From contig NZ_JBHUJS010000001.1 of the NCBI RefSeq assembly GCF_042683405.1, forward strand, positions 1-64,000: 64,000 nt of DNA, written 5' to 3'. The position numbers and the translations under genes were made by a program. This document shows, piece after piece, positions 1-8,842 of the stretch. Origin of the DNA: Telluria sp042683405. GTDB lineage: Bacteria > Pseudomonadota > Gammaproteobacteria > Burkholderiales > Burkholderiaceae_D. The notes under the pieces are model-generated. The model was not told the origin of the DNA, searched no databases, and worked only from the letters and a program-made list of their open reading frames with translations. Position 1 is the first letter of the stretch; the number at the start of each line of letters is the position of its first letter.

Positions 1-3
1 GTT

Positions 4-17
4 GATTGTTAAAGAAC
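4..17 (-). promoter_or_regulatory. boxA antitermination element of an rRNA operon leader
   Basis: Read on the minus strand this is GTTCTTTAACAATC, which agrees closely with the boxA core GCTCTTTAACAAT of bacterial rRNA leaders (bound by NusB/NusE). It lies about 66 bases downstream of a promoter on the same strand. I infer that a 16S-23S-5S operon begins just outside the left edge of the window, transcribed leftward. Confidence 0.75.
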
Positions 18-82
18 TTGAATTCGGTACTGCTTGCTACTTGTCGACAAAGCGTTGTGTTTGTCAGCAGCAGAGAAGAGAG

Positions 83-111
83 AGTATGAAGCGTTTGGTG
101 CGTCTCGTCAA
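83..111 (-). promoter_or_regulatory. rRNA operon promoter (minus strand)
   Basis: On the minus strand there is a -35 box TTGACG (106-111), a 17-base spacer and a -10 box CATACT (83-88). Upstream of the -35 (112-130) are A-rich blocks that could serve as an UP element, and downstream there is a pyrimidine-rich initial transcribed region that leads to boxA at 4-17. This combination is typical of betaproteobacterial rrn promoters. The rRNA genes themselves are not in the window. Confidence 0.7.
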
Positions 112-206
112 CCCCTTCTTTTCTACCGTTTTCACTGTTGCGTGTGCATCAGTTGTCGCGGCAGGGGCAGAACTATAGCAAACGATGCTGCGGCGCGCAA
201 GACGAA

Positions 207-225
207 GGCGCGTAAAATACGCGCC
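207..225. promoter_or_regulatory. hairpin and possible promoter before the radical SAM gene
   Basis: A perfect 8-bp inverted repeat (arms GGCGCGTA / TACGCGCC, loop AAA) sits 26 bases before the start at 252. It includes TAAAAT, which could be a -10 box for the plus-strand gene. No T-run follows on either strand, so a terminator is less likely. It separates the rrn promoter from the next gene. Confidence 0.35.
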
Positions 226-251
226 TCGCACATGCATCCCCTTTCCGCTTC

Positions 252-1721
252 ATGACCATCCTGCTCAGCACACTCAATTCGCGCTACTCCCACGCCTCGC
301 TGGGGCTGCGCTACCTGCTCGCCAACATGGGTGACCTGCAGGAGCGCACGCGCCTCGAGGAGTTCGTGATCGGGGCGAAGACAACCGAAGTGGTAGAGCG
401 CATTCTTGCCCACGAGCCGGCGATCGTCGGTTTGGGTGTCTATATATGGAATGTCGAAGACACGACGCGCGTCGTCGCCATGCTCAAGCGCGTCGCGCCG
501 CACATCGTTGTCGTCCTGGGCGGGCCGGAGGTGTCTTATGAGACTGGCGAGCAGGCCATCGTGAAGCTGGCCGACTATGTAGTCACCGGCTGGGGTGACG
601 TCACCTTCCCGAAACTGTGCGGCGATATCCTCGACGGCCCGAAGCCGCTGATGAAGGTGCATGCCGGCGTGCAGCCGCCCATGGTGGAGATTGCGATGCC
701 CTACGCACTGTATACAGATGAAGACATTGCGCACCGCACCGTCTATGTCGAGGCGTCGCGCGGCTGCCCGTTCAAATGCGAGTTCTGCCTGTCTTCGCTG
801 GACAAGACTGCCTGGCCGTTCCCGCTGGATGATTTCCTCGCGCAGCTGGAGTCGCTGTACCAGCGCGGCGCGCGCCTGTTCAAGTTTGTCGACCGCACCT
901 TCAACCTGAACGTGAAGACCAGCCTGCGCATCATGCAGTTCTTCCTCGATAAGCTGGCGGCGGCGCCGGACGATCCGGTGTACGCCCACTTCGAGCTGGT
1001 GCCGGACCACCTGCCCGATGCGCTCAAGGCCAGCATCGCGCAGTTCCCGCCCGGGGCGCTGCAGTTCGAAATCGGCATCCAGAGCTTCAATCCCGAGGTG
1101 CAGGCGCTGGTTTCGCGCCGGCAGGACAACGCCAAAGCCGCGGACAACATCCGGTGGCTGTCGTCGCAATCGCACGCGCACCTGCACGTGGACCTGATCG
1201 CGGGCCTGCCGGGCGAGGATATCGACAGCTTTGGCGCCGGCTTCGACAAGCTGTGGGCGCTCGGACCGCACGAGATCCAGTTCGGCATCCTCAAGCGCCT
1301 GCGCGGCACGCCGATCATCCGCCATACGGAGCCGTTCGCGATGGCGTTCGATCCGTATCCGCCGTACACCATCCTCGCGACCGACCGCATTTCATTCCGC
1401 GACATGCAGCGGCTGGTGCGGTTCGCCCGCTACTGGGACCTGGTGGCCAACTCCGGACGCTTTGCGAACACCATCCATACGCTGCTGGGCGACGCGCCGT
1501 TCGCCAACTTCATGCGCTTTGCGGACTGGTTGTACGCGCACACGGATGCGACGCACCGGATTGCGCTGGAACGGCTGGTGAAACTGGTCGAGCAGTGGCT
1601 GCGCGATGGGATGTGGATGAGCGACAGGGATGCGCGCGCGCTGGTTGCGAGCGATACGGCGCCGAAGTCCGCTGCAGGGAATACGGCGACAGTGCGGCAA
1701 GTAAGGCATTTGGCGGCGTAG
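252..1721 (+). CDS. B12-binding-domain radical SAM protein (DUF4080-like)
   Basis: A 489-residue protein. The first ~140 residues resemble the cobalamin-binding Rossmann domain of B12-dependent radical SAM enzymes (GLGVYIWN, VLGGPEVSY). The radical SAM cluster motif CxxxCxxC is present at C172, C176 and C179 within SRGCPFKCEFC, so a [4Fe-4S] cluster and S-adenosylmethionine cleavage are expected. The C-terminal part is helical and resembles DUF4080. The start ATG at 252 gives the conserved N-terminus MTILLSTLNSRYSHASLG. The substrate is unknown; methylthiolation or methylation chemistry is possible for the family. The gene stands alone between the rrn promoter and a repeat at 1760-1787. Confidence 0.85.
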   Translation: MTILLSTLNSRYSHASLGLRYLLANMGDLQERTRLEEFVIGAKTTEVVERILAHEPAIVGLGVYIWNVEDTTRVVAMLKRVAPHIVVVLGGPEVSYETGEQAIVKLADYVVTGWGDVTFPKLCGDILDGPKPLMKVHAGVQPPMVEIAMPYALYTDEDIAHRTVYVEASRGCPFKCEFCLSSLDKTAWPFPLDDFLAQLESLYQRGARLFKFVDRTFNLNVKTSLRIMQFFLDKLAAAPDDPVYAHFELVPDHLPDALKASIAQFPPGALQFEIGIQSFNPEVQALVSRRQDNAKAADNIRWLSSQSHAHLHVDLIAGLPGEDIDSFGAGFDKLWALGPHEIQFGILKRLRGTPIIRHTEPFAMAFDPYPPYTILATDRISFRDMQRLVRFARYWDLVANSGRFANTIHTLLGDAPFANFMRFADWLYAHTDATHRIALERLVKLVEQWLRDGMWMSDRDARALVASDTAPKSAAGNTATVRQVRHLAA

Positions 1722-1759
1722 GCATTCGGACGCGCAATCAATGTGGTGACTTAAGATCA

Positions 1760-1787
1760 GGGGACGGTCCCCACGGGGACAGTCCCC
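1760..1787. repeat. GGGGAC-N-GTCCCC palindromic repeat pair
   Basis: Two 13-base near-palindromes, GGGGACGGTCCCC (1760-1772) and GGGGACAGTCCCC (1775-1787), separated by two bases. Relatives of this element occur near 9883, 12199, 17221, 41000, 42587, 42604 and 62619, nearly always just after a stop codon. Confidence 0.8.
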
Positions 1788-1842
1788 GCGGGCCAACTGT
1801 GCGGCGGTGGCGGCTTCGGCGAAAAGCTTTTACACTGGTGCA

Positions 1843-2982
1843 ATGCTTGAAAAGACGCCAACATTATCTGTGAGCAACGACGACGCCGGCCCGGCGCAAT
1901 CGGTGCTGGCGACCGGCGTCTGGCAAGTCCACGCGCTGGCCGAATGCGGCAAGATCAAGTCGCTGACCGCGGTGCTGGATAGCCTCAAGCCCCGCGCGGG
2001 CATGCTGGCGTGGGATCTTACCGGCATCGAAAGCCTGGACCACATCGGCGCGCAGATGTTCTGGAATGCGTGGAACAAGGCGAGGCCGCCGCAGCTGGCG
2101 CTCTCGCCGATGCAGGAGCAGATCTTTGCGCGCATCGAGCAGGCGGGCAAGCTCCAGGTCACGGCCCCGCGCAAGCGCCACTTCCACTGGGTCGAGCAGC
2201 TGGGCGGGTCGCTGCTGTCGTTCTTCGAGCACCTGACGGGCTTCGTCAAACTGATCGGCATCGTCTCGGAAGACCTGTGGCGCTTCGCCAAGCGCCCGCG
2301 CCTTGGCCCATGGCGCGAAATCTCGGCCAATATCTATCACGCCGGCTTCCAGGCGCTGGGCATCACCGCGCTGGTCGGCTGCCTGATCGGCGTGGTGCTG
2401 TCCTACCTGTCCGCGCAACAGTTGCGCAACTTCGGCGGCGACATCTACCTGGTGGACATCCTCGGCATGAGCGTGATCCGCGAACTGGGCCCGCTGCTGG
2501 CGGCGATCCTGGTAGCGGGCCGCTCCGGCTCGTCGATCACCGCGCAGTTGGGCGTCATGCGCGTTACCGAGGAACTGGACGCGATGCTGGTGATGGGCAT
2601 CTCGCATGGCTTCCGCCTGATCATGCCCAAGGTGGTCGCGCTGGCCATTTCGATGCCGCTTCTCGTCATCTGGACCGATGCGATGGCGCTCATCGGCGGC
2701 ATGCTCGCGGCCAGCCTGGAGCTGAACCTGTCGCCGCGCTACTTCCTGCGCGAGCTGCCGGACGCGGTGCCGATCGCGAACTATTACATCGGCCTGCTCA
2801 AGGGCATGGTGTTCGGCATGCTGATCGCACTGGTGTCCTGCCACTTCGGCATGCGCATCAAGCCGAACACGGAAAGCCTGGGGCGCGGGACCACCACCTC
2901 GGTCGTCACGGCGATCACCGTGGTGATCCTGGCCGACGCGGTGTTCGCGATCGTGTTCTCGGACGTGGGGTTCGACTTCTGA
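1843..2982 (+). CDS. MlaE-family lipid ABC transporter permease with N-terminal STAS domain
   Basis: This is the inner-membrane permease of an MCE-type ABC transporter. Residues 1-100 form a STAS-like domain (WDLTGIESLDHIGAQMFW), and the rest is the MlaE/permease domain with about five membrane segments and the family stretch IRELGPLLAAILVAGRSGSSI. From ATG 1843 the protein has 379 residues; a GTG at 1807 would add 12, but TACACT just before 1843 could be a -10 box, so the shorter form is preferred. Its stop overlaps the ATG of the ATPase gene by one base (TGATG), which indicates coupled translation. Known relatives move phospholipids between outer and inner membranes. Confidence 0.85.
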   Translation: MLEKTPTLSVSNDDAGPAQSVLATGVWQVHALAECGKIKSLTAVLDSLKPRAGMLAWDLTGIESLDHIGAQMFWNAWNKARPPQLALSPMQEQIFARIEQAGKLQVTAPRKRHFHWVEQLGGSLLSFFEHLTGFVKLIGIVSEDLWRFAKRPRLGPWREISANIYHAGFQALGITALVGCLIGVVLSYLSAQQLRNFGGDIYLVDILGMSVIRELGPLLAAILVAGRSGSSITAQLGVMRVTEELDAMLVMGISHGFRLIMPKVVALAISMPLLVIWTDAMALIGGMLAASLELNLSPRYFLRELPDAVPIANYYIGLLKGMVFGMLIALVSCHFGMRIKPNTESLGRGTTTSVVTAITVVILADAVFAIVFSDVGFDF

Positions 2983-3833
2983 TGGGTACCCTGGCCCGCC
3001 GCGCCCAGCGCCTGAACAAGATGCCCGACGAGGACGTCGGACCACCGGTCGTCGAGATCAAGGGGCTGTGGACACAGTTCGGCAAGACCGTCGTGCACCA
3101 GGACCTGAACCTGAAGATCTACCGCGGCGAGATCCTCTCGATCGTGGGCGGATCGGGCACCGGCAAGACGGTCCTGCTGCGCCAGATGCTGGGCCTGGAG
3201 CACCCGTCGCAGGGATCGGTTACCGTGTTCGGCGAAGACATCAGCACGGCCGATGCCGGCCAGCTGCAGCGCATGCGCAACCACTGGGGCATGCTGTTCC
3301 AGCACGGCGCGCTGTATTCGGCGCTGACCGTGTTCGACAACATCGCGCAGCCGATGCGCGAGCTGCGCACGCTGCCCGAGGACGTGATCCGCGACGCCGT
3401 GCTGCTCAAGATGGACATGGTAGGCCTGGCGCCGGAACACGCCATGAAGATGCCCGCCGACCTGTCCGGCGGCATGGTCAAGCGCGCCGCGCTGGCACGC
3501 GCCCTGGCGCTGGAGCCGCAGCTGCTGTTCCTGGACGAGCCGACTGCAGGCCTGGACCCGGACCTGTCCGACAGTTTCGTCGACCTGATCCACGCCCTGC
3601 ACGATGAGCTGGGGCTGACGGTCGTGATGGTCACGCACGACCTCGACACGCTGTTCGCGCTGTCGAACCGGATCGCCGTGCTGGCCGAAAAACACGTGAT
3701 CGCCGTGGGCCCGACGCGCGACGTACTCAAGGTGGACCATCCGTTCATCAAACAATTCTTCCTCGGCGAGCGGGGGCAGCGGGCACTGGAAGTGCTCGAG
3801 CAGCAACCGCCGCCGGATGACGCAGGAGCCTGA
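2982..3833 (+). CDS. MlaF-like ABC transporter ATP-binding protein
   Basis: A 283-residue ATPase. The Walker A motif GGSGTGKT lies at residues 56-63, the signature LSGGM at 161-165 and Walker B LLFLDEP at 181-187, followed by the switch histidine in VMVTHDLDTL. It should energise the MlaE-like permease encoded immediately upstream, with which it shares one base. The order permease, ATPase, MCE protein, auxiliary lipoprotein is the usual betaproteobacterial arrangement of MCE transporters. There is no mlaC-like periplasmic carrier gene in the operon. Confidence 0.88.
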   Translation: MGTLARRAQRLNKMPDEDVGPPVVEIKGLWTQFGKTVVHQDLNLKIYRGEILSIVGGSGTGKTVLLRQMLGLEHPSQGSVTVFGEDISTADAGQLQRMRNHWGMLFQHGALYSALTVFDNIAQPMRELRTLPEDVIRDAVLLKMDMVGLAPEHAMKMPADLSGGMVKRAALARALALEPQLLFLDEPTAGLDPDLSDSFVDLIHALHDELGLTVVMVTHDLDTLFALSNRIAVLAEKHVIAVGPTRDVLKVDHPFIKQFFLGERGQRALEVLEQQPPPDDAGA

Positions 3834-3834
3834 C

Positions 3835-4773
3835 ATGGAAAACAGATCGCACGCCCTCATGACCGGGATCTTCACGCTGGTGCTGCTGACCGCAGCGGTA
3901 CTGGCCGGGGTCTGGTTCAACCGCGACCGCGTCGAGCGGACGCCCTACATGATCGCCACCACGCAGTCGATCCCGGGCCTGAACCCGCAGGCGACGGTGC
4001 GCTACCGCGGCCTGGAAGTGGGCAAGGTGGGCGACATCCGCTTCAACACCGGCCTCGCCGGCCAGATCCTCATCACGCTGCAGCTCGACCCGGAGACCCC
4101 GGTCACTAACACCACCTACGCCACGCTCGGCTACCAGGGCGTCACCGGCATCGCCTACATCCAGCTCGACGACGACCACACCGGTTCGCCGCGCCTGGCC
4201 AGCAACGAAGAGAAGGTGGCCGTGATCCCGCTGCGCCCCGGCTTCCTCGACCAGCTCGAAAAGCGCGGCAAGGCGATCCTCGACCAGACCGAAGAGTTGA
4301 CCAAGCGCGCCAACCAGCTGCTCAGTCCCGAGAACCAGCAGGCGATGATCACTGCCGTGAACAAGATCGGCAGCGCCGCCGACCAGTACGCAGCCATCCC
4401 GGCCAAGCTGCAGCCGACCATCGACCGCCTGCCGGCCACCATCGCCTCGTTCGATTCGGCGGCCAAGGATGTCAGCCGCCTGGCCGATAACTGGAACAAG
4501 GTGGCGACCGACCTGTCCGCGCCGGACGGCCCGGTCAACCGCATCTCCCAGACCGTCGACCGGGTGGGCGGATCGGTCGAAGCGATCGTCAGCGAAGTCG
4601 AGCTGCAGACGCTGCCGCACCTGGTCGACATGGCCGACGAAGCCAAGACCTCGCTGCGCGCGGTCAAGCGCACCGCCAACACCATCAACGACCGGCCGCA
4701 AAGCCTGCTGTTCGGATCGCCCGACACGCCGCCTGGGCCGGGCGAACCCGGCTTTACGCCACCGCAGAAATGA
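3835..4773 (+). CDS. MlaD/MCE-family protein
   Basis: A 312-residue single-pass membrane protein with one N-terminal transmembrane helix (about residues 8-28, FTLVLLTAAVLAGVWF) and one MCE domain (about 38-130, including the stretch YRGLEVGKVGDI). The C-terminal half is helical and periplasmic. MCE proteins form hexameric rings that bind lipids and dock on the MlaE-type permease. I chose ATG 3835 because GGAG (3825-3828) sits at a good distance; an ATG at 3817 lies inside the upstream gene. It begins one base after the ATPase stop codon. Confidence 0.88.
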   Translation: MENRSHALMTGIFTLVLLTAAVLAGVWFNRDRVERTPYMIATTQSIPGLNPQATVRYRGLEVGKVGDIRFNTGLAGQILITLQLDPETPVTNTTYATLGYQGVTGIAYIQLDDDHTGSPRLASNEEKVAVIPLRPGFLDQLEKRGKAILDQTEELTKRANQLLSPENQQAMITAVNKIGSAADQYAAIPAKLQPTIDRLPATIASFDSAAKDVSRLADNWNKVATDLSAPDGPVNRISQTVDRVGGSVEAIVSEVELQTLPHLVDMADEAKTSLRAVKRTANTINDRPQSLLFGSPDTPPGPGEPGFTPPQK

Positions 4774-4781
4774 GGACCGCC

Positions 4782-5393
4782 ATGACACGACTGCTTGCCA
4801 CCATCGCCATCCTGACCGTCCTTGCCGGCTGCGCCGCCACCCGCGGGGGCCGGGGCCAGGGCAACGTGCAATTCGACTTCGGGCCGCTGCCGGCGACCGC
4901 GCCTGCTGCCGCCGCGACGCAGCTGCCGCCGCTGGTGATCCCGAACGTGACCGGGCCGGCGTCGCTGGACAACCAGCGCATGCTGTACCGGCTCAATTAC
5001 GCGAACCCGATGCAGGCGCGCTTCTATTCGCAGAACCACTGGGCCAGCACGCCGCTGGACCTGATCACGCAGCGCATCAAGGCGCGCATCGCGCAGGGCG
5101 GCACCAAGGTGCTGTCGGCCACCGACGCGTCGAACGGCGCCTACCTGCTGCGCATCGAGGTGGACGATTTTGCGCATACCTTCGCGAGCACCACCGAGAG
5201 CGCGGGCGTGGTGCGGCTGCGCGCCTCGCTGTTCGAGGGCAGCCGGTTCATCGACCAGAAGACCTTTGTCCAGTCGATGCCGGCGCCGAGCGCGGATGCG
5301 TCCGGCGGGGCGCATGCGCTGGCCGCAGCCACCGATGCGGTCAGCGACGGGATCATGGCGTGGATCGGGTCGCTGCCACCGCGTCCGCGTTGA
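4782..5393 (+). CDS. ABC-type transport auxiliary lipoprotein (PqiC-like)
   Basis: A 203-residue lipoprotein with a signal peptide ending in the lipobox LAGC (Cys about residue 17). The mature part fits the ABC-type transport auxiliary component family (PqiC/DUF330-like), whose members sit in the outer membrane and work with MCE rings. It is the last gene of the four-gene MCE operon and starts eight bases after the MCE gene. ATG 4782 is preferred because GAGG overlaps the upstream stop codon; an ATG at 4770 overlaps that stop and lacks a site. Confidence 0.8.
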   Translation: MTRLLATIAILTVLAGCAATRGGRGQGNVQFDFGPLPATAPAAAATQLPPLVIPNVTGPASLDNQRMLYRLNYANPMQARFYSQNHWASTPLDLITQRIKARIAQGGTKVLSATDASNGAYLLRIEVDDFAHTFASTTESAGVVRLRASLFEGSRFIDQKTFVQSMPAPSADASGGAHALAAATDAVSDGIMAWIGSLPPRPR

Positions 5394-5485
5394 GCGCGGG
5401 CCATCCCGAACGGCGCCCTGCGGAGACAGTCTCCGTGCGGCCCCGCTGCGCTATGATGGCGTCCAACCTTGCTGATTAATTACCT

Positions 5486-6616
5486 ATGACCGAAGCCGAC
5501 GTCCCGGCACGATCGCGCCCCTCCACCGTCGCACGGGCGGCCCTGCTGGCGTACCTGTTCCTGATCGTGTACGCGAGCTGGTTCCCGTTCACGGGCTGGC
5601 GCAAGAGCGGCCTCCCGCCGTTCGCATTCGCGAACCTGGACTGGCCGCGCTACTGGACCGCGTTCGATGCCTCGGTCAACGTGATCGGCTACATCCCGCT
5701 CGGCGTGCTGGTGGTGTACTCGCTGTATCCGCGCGTGCGCGGCTTCCTCGCGGTGATCCTGGCCGCGCTGTGCGGCGTGCTGGTCTCCGGCACGATGGAG
5801 GCGGTGCAGACCTTCCTGCCCAGCCGCGTGCCGTCCAACCTCGATTTCTTCACCAATTCGCTGGGCGCGCTGGTCGGCGCCATCGTCGGCGCGGCGAGCG
5901 CGCGCACCTACCTCGACCGCAGCCGCCTGTACAAGCTGCGCATCCGCTGGTTCGCGCCGCACGCCGGCCAGGGGCTGGTGCTGATCGCGCTGTGGCCGCT
6001 GGCCCAGATCTATCCGCAGCCCTACCTGTTCGGGCACGGCCAGGTGCTGCCGATCCTCTCGGGCTGGCTGTCGCGCCTGCTGGAGATGGAGATAGACCTG
6101 GTGGCGCTGATCCGCCGGGGCGGCGCCATGACGCCGGAGCAGTACTGGCTGTCCGAGACCATCATCACCGCCTGCGGCCTGACCGGCGCGGCGCTGTGCC
6201 TGCTCTGCCTGATGCGGCGCGGTTCGGCCCCGCGCGGCGTCCTGGTCGCGGTGCTGATCGGCGCGGCGCTGCTGGTCAAGGCGCTGGCCAGTGCGATCCT
6301 GTTCACGCCCGATAACGCCTGGATGTGGGTGACGCCCGGCGCTGAGGGCGGCCAGGTGATCGGCGTGCTGATGGTGGCCGGCCTGGCGTTCGCGCCGCAG
6401 GTGGCGCAGCAGCGGCTGGCGGTATTGACGCTGCTGATCAGCCTGCTCGTTGTGAATACCATCCCGGTCAATCCCTACTTCGTTGCGACATTGCAAACGT
6501 GGACCCAGGGGAAATTCCTGAACTTTAACGGCGCGGCCCAGTTCCTGAGCCTGATGTGGCCGTTTTTCGCGATCTGGTGGCTGCTTCTGCCCGCCCATCG
6601 ACTCAATCGGAGCTAA
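5486..6616 (+). CDS. VanZ-family membrane protein
   Basis: A 376-residue polytopic membrane protein. The first ~140 residues match the VanZ-like domain (YASWFPFTGW, INVIGYIPLGVL-type segments and a PSRVPSNLDFFTNSLGALVG motif). The remainder contains four to five more hydrophobic helices. VanZ itself gives low-level teicoplanin resistance, but chromosomal members have no settled function. The ribosome-binding site is weak and the gene seems to be transcribed from its own promoter in the 92-base gap after the MCE operon. Confidence 0.8.
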   Translation: MTEADVPARSRPSTVARAALLAYLFLIVYASWFPFTGWRKSGLPPFAFANLDWPRYWTAFDASVNVIGYIPLGVLVVYSLYPRVRGFLAVILAALCGVLVSGTMEAVQTFLPSRVPSNLDFFTNSLGALVGAIVGAASARTYLDRSRLYKLRIRWFAPHAGQGLVLIALWPLAQIYPQPYLFGHGQVLPILSGWLSRLLEMEIDLVALIRRGGAMTPEQYWLSETIITACGLTGAALCLLCLMRRGSAPRGVLVAVLIGAALLVKALASAILFTPDNAWMWVTPGAEGGQVIGVLMVAGLAFAPQVAQQRLAVLTLLISLLVVNTIPVNPYFVATLQTWTQGKFLNFNGAAQFLSLMWPFFAIWWLLLPAHRLNRS

Positions 6617-6661
6617 ACCCGCGTATCATTGAGGTTTGGACGCAACACGAGTGGCAGCACC

Positions 6662-6979
6662 ATGAGCGATACCCCCTATTTCAAGCACCACGTGTTCTTC
6701 TGCATGAATGTCCGCGAAGACGGCCGCCGCTGCTGCGGCGAGCACGGCGCGGCGGAGGCGCAGAAGCACGCCAAGAAGCGCATCAAATCGCTGGACATGA
6801 ACGGCGAAGGCAAGGTGCGCATCAACCAGGCCGGATGCCTGGACCGCTGCGAGGAAGGCCCCTGCCTGGTGGTCTATCCTGAAGGAACCTGGTACACCTA
6901 CGTGGACACCAGCGACATCGACGAGATCATCGACAGCCACCTGATCGGCGGCAAACCGGTGGACCGCCTGAAGATTTGA
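6662..6979 (+). CDS. (2Fe-2S) ferredoxin domain protein, thioredoxin-like fold
   Basis: A 105-residue protein of the thioredoxin-like [2Fe-2S] ferredoxin family. The expected cysteine pattern is visible: one Cys in HHVFFCMN, CC in GRRCCGEHG, and GCLDRCEEGPC in the second half, as in the NuoE-like and Shethna-type ferredoxin folds. ATG 6662 follows a GGCAG stretch; a further upstream in-frame start at 6629 would add residues of low conservation. The alpha/beta hydrolase gene follows after only four bases, so the two are probably one operon. Confidence 0.82.
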   Translation: MSDTPYFKHHVFFCMNVREDGRRCCGEHGAAEAQKHAKKRIKSLDMNGEGKVRINQAGCLDRCEEGPCLVVYPEGTWYTYVDTSDIDEIIDSHLIGGKPVDRLKI

Positions 6980-6983
6980 GTAG

Positions 6984-7625
6984 ATGAACAAGCAAACCAA
7001 GAGATTTACGCTGGAAGGCGGCGCCGGCAAGATGGAATGCCAGCTCGACCTCCCGGCGGAGCAGCCGCGCGGCGTCGCGCTGGTCGCCCATCCGCATCCC
7101 CTGTACGGCGGCACCATGGAAAACAAGGTCGCGCAGACGCTGGCGCGCACCTTCGTCACGCTCGGCTACGCGACCGTGCGCTTCAACTTCCGCGGCGTGG
7201 GCGCCTCGGAGGGCACGCACGACGACGGCCGCGGCGAGACCGACGACATGTACATCATGTACCGCTACATGCGCGAACAGTACCCCGGCCTGCCGGTGGC
7301 GCTGTCGGGCTTTTCGTTCGGAACCTATGTGCAGTCGATGCTGCAGCAGCGCCTGGTCGCGGAAGGCACGCCGGCCGAACGCCTGGTGCTGGTCGGTACC
7401 GCCGCCGGCAAATGGCCGATGCCTGAGGTGCCGCAGGATACGATCCTGATCCACGGCGAAGTCGACGACACCATCACGCTCACGCAGGTGCTCGACTGGG
7501 CGCGGCCGCAGGACATCCCGGTGATCGTGATCCCGGGCGCGGACCACTTTTTCCACCGCAAACTCGGCCACATCAAATCGCTGGTGATCCAGCTGTGGCG
7601 CAGGCCGGGCGAGCACGCCGATTGA
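6984..7625 (+). CDS. alpha/beta hydrolase
   Basis: A 213-residue cytosolic hydrolase. The nucleophile elbow GFSFG (GxSxG) follows VALS, a HPHPLYGGTMENKVAQ segment forms the oxyanion region near residue 37, and the late DxTxT and GADHFFHRKL segments give candidate catalytic Asp and His. This fits the small dienelactone-hydrolase-like family often encoded next to the [2Fe-2S] ferredoxin-like gene in betaproteobacteria. The substrate is unknown. It starts four bases after the ferredoxin stop codon. Confidence 0.82.
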   Translation: MNKQTKRFTLEGGAGKMECQLDLPAEQPRGVALVAHPHPLYGGTMENKVAQTLARTFVTLGYATVRFNFRGVGASEGTHDDGRGETDDMYIMYRYMREQYPGLPVALSGFSFGTYVQSMLQQRLVAEGTPAERLVLVGTAAGKWPMPEVPQDTILIHGEVDDTITLTQVLDWARPQDIPVIVIPGADHFFHRKLGHIKSLVIQLWRRPGEHAD

Positions 7626-7686
7626 TGTCGCGGCAGGGGGCCCTCCCCCTCCCGCAGTTGTTGAACCACTTAGCTTTACAGGACCC

Positions 7687-8835
7687 ATGAAGAAAATCAT
7701 CGCCGCACTGGCAACCAGCGTGTTGCTCATGTCCGCCTCCGTGGCGCAGACCCTCCCTCCTCCGACCGTGGCCGCGAAAGCGTGGACGCTGGTCGATGCG
7801 ACCTCCGGCCAGGTAATCGCCTCGCGCGATCCCGATGCGCGCATCGAGCCGGCGTCGCTGACCAAGATCATGACCGCCTACGTGACCTTCGGCGCGCTGC
7901 GCGACAAGAAGATCACGCTCGACCAGATGGTCAACGTATCGGTCAATGCGTGGAAAGTGGATTCGTCCAGCTCCAAGATGTTCATCGATCCGGCCACCCC
8001 GGTGTCGATCAAGGACCTGCTGTACGGCCTGATGATCCAGTCGGGTAACGACGCGGCCGTCGCGCTGGCGGAAGCGGTCGCCGGCGACGAGGCGACCTTC
8101 GTCGTGCTGATGAACCGCGAGGCCGAGCGCCTGGGCATGAAGAACACCCGCTTCGCCAATTCGCACGGACTGCCTAGCCCGGACGGCTATTCCACCGTGC
8201 AGGACCTGGCCACGCTGGCCAAGAGCATCATCGAGGACTTCCCCGAGTACTACAAGATCGACTCGATCAAGCAGTTCACCTACAACAAGATCACCCAGCA
8301 GAACCGCAACCGCCTGCTGTGGATCGACCCGACCGTCGATGGCATGAAGACCGGCCACACCGAATCGGCAGGCTACAGCCTGATCGCATCGGCCAAGCGC
8401 CCGAACGGCAGCACCGGCGAACGCCGCCTGATCTCGGTGGTCGTGGGCACCAATTCGGACCAGACCCGCACCCAGGAAAGCCAGAAGCTGCTGAACTGGG
8501 GCTTCCAGAACTTCGATACGGTGCGCCTGTACAAGAAGGACCAGCCGATCGCCACGCCGGACATCTGGAAAGGCAACCAGGACACGGTCAACATCGGCTT
8601 CACGCGCGACGTGCTGGTGACGGTGCCGAAGGGTGTCGCCGCCAAGCTCAAGCCGGTGCTGGAGCGCCAGGATCCGCTGATGGCGCCGGTGCAGCGCGGC
8701 GGCAAGGTCGGCACGCTCAAGATGATGGTGGACGGAAAGCCGCTGCTGGAACTGCCGGTGGTCGCGCTGGAAGAAGTGTCGCAGGCGTCCTGGCTGGGCC
8801 GCATCTGGGACTCGATCCGACTCTGGCTGCAGTAA
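7687..8835 (+). CDS. dacC: D-alanyl-D-alanine carboxypeptidase (PBP5/6 family)
   Basis: A 382-residue periplasmic penicillin-binding protein that trims the terminal D-Ala from peptidoglycan pentapeptides. A signal peptide ends near residue 20 (SASVAQT). All three active-site motifs are present: SLTK at 57-60, SGN at 119-121 and KTG at 221-223. The C-terminal domain ends in an amphipathic helix (WLGRIWDSIRLWLQ) that would tether it to the inner membrane. The length matches the family. Whether dacA or dacC is the better symbol cannot be decided from sequence alone. Confidence 0.9.
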   Translation: MKKIIAALATSVLLMSASVAQTLPPPTVAAKAWTLVDATSGQVIASRDPDARIEPASLTKIMTAYVTFGALRDKKITLDQMVNVSVNAWKVDSSSSKMFIDPATPVSIKDLLYGLMIQSGNDAAVALAEAVAGDEATFVVLMNREAERLGMKNTRFANSHGLPSPDGYSTVQDLATLAKSIIEDFPEYYKIDSIKQFTYNKITQQNRNRLLWIDPTVDGMKTGHTESAGYSLIASAKRPNGSTGERRLISVVVGTNSDQTRTQESQKLLNWGFQNFDTVRLYKKDQPIATPDIWKGNQDTVNIGFTRDVLVTVPKGVAAKLKPVLERQDPLMAPVQRGGKVGTLKMMVDGKPLLELPVVALEEVSQASWLGRIWDSIRLWLQ

Positions 8836-8842
8836 TCGACTA

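Noticed and set aside
34..255. Open frame of 73 codons at the left edge
   Set aside because: It lies in the rRNA leader/promoter of the opposite strand and has no ribosome-binding site.
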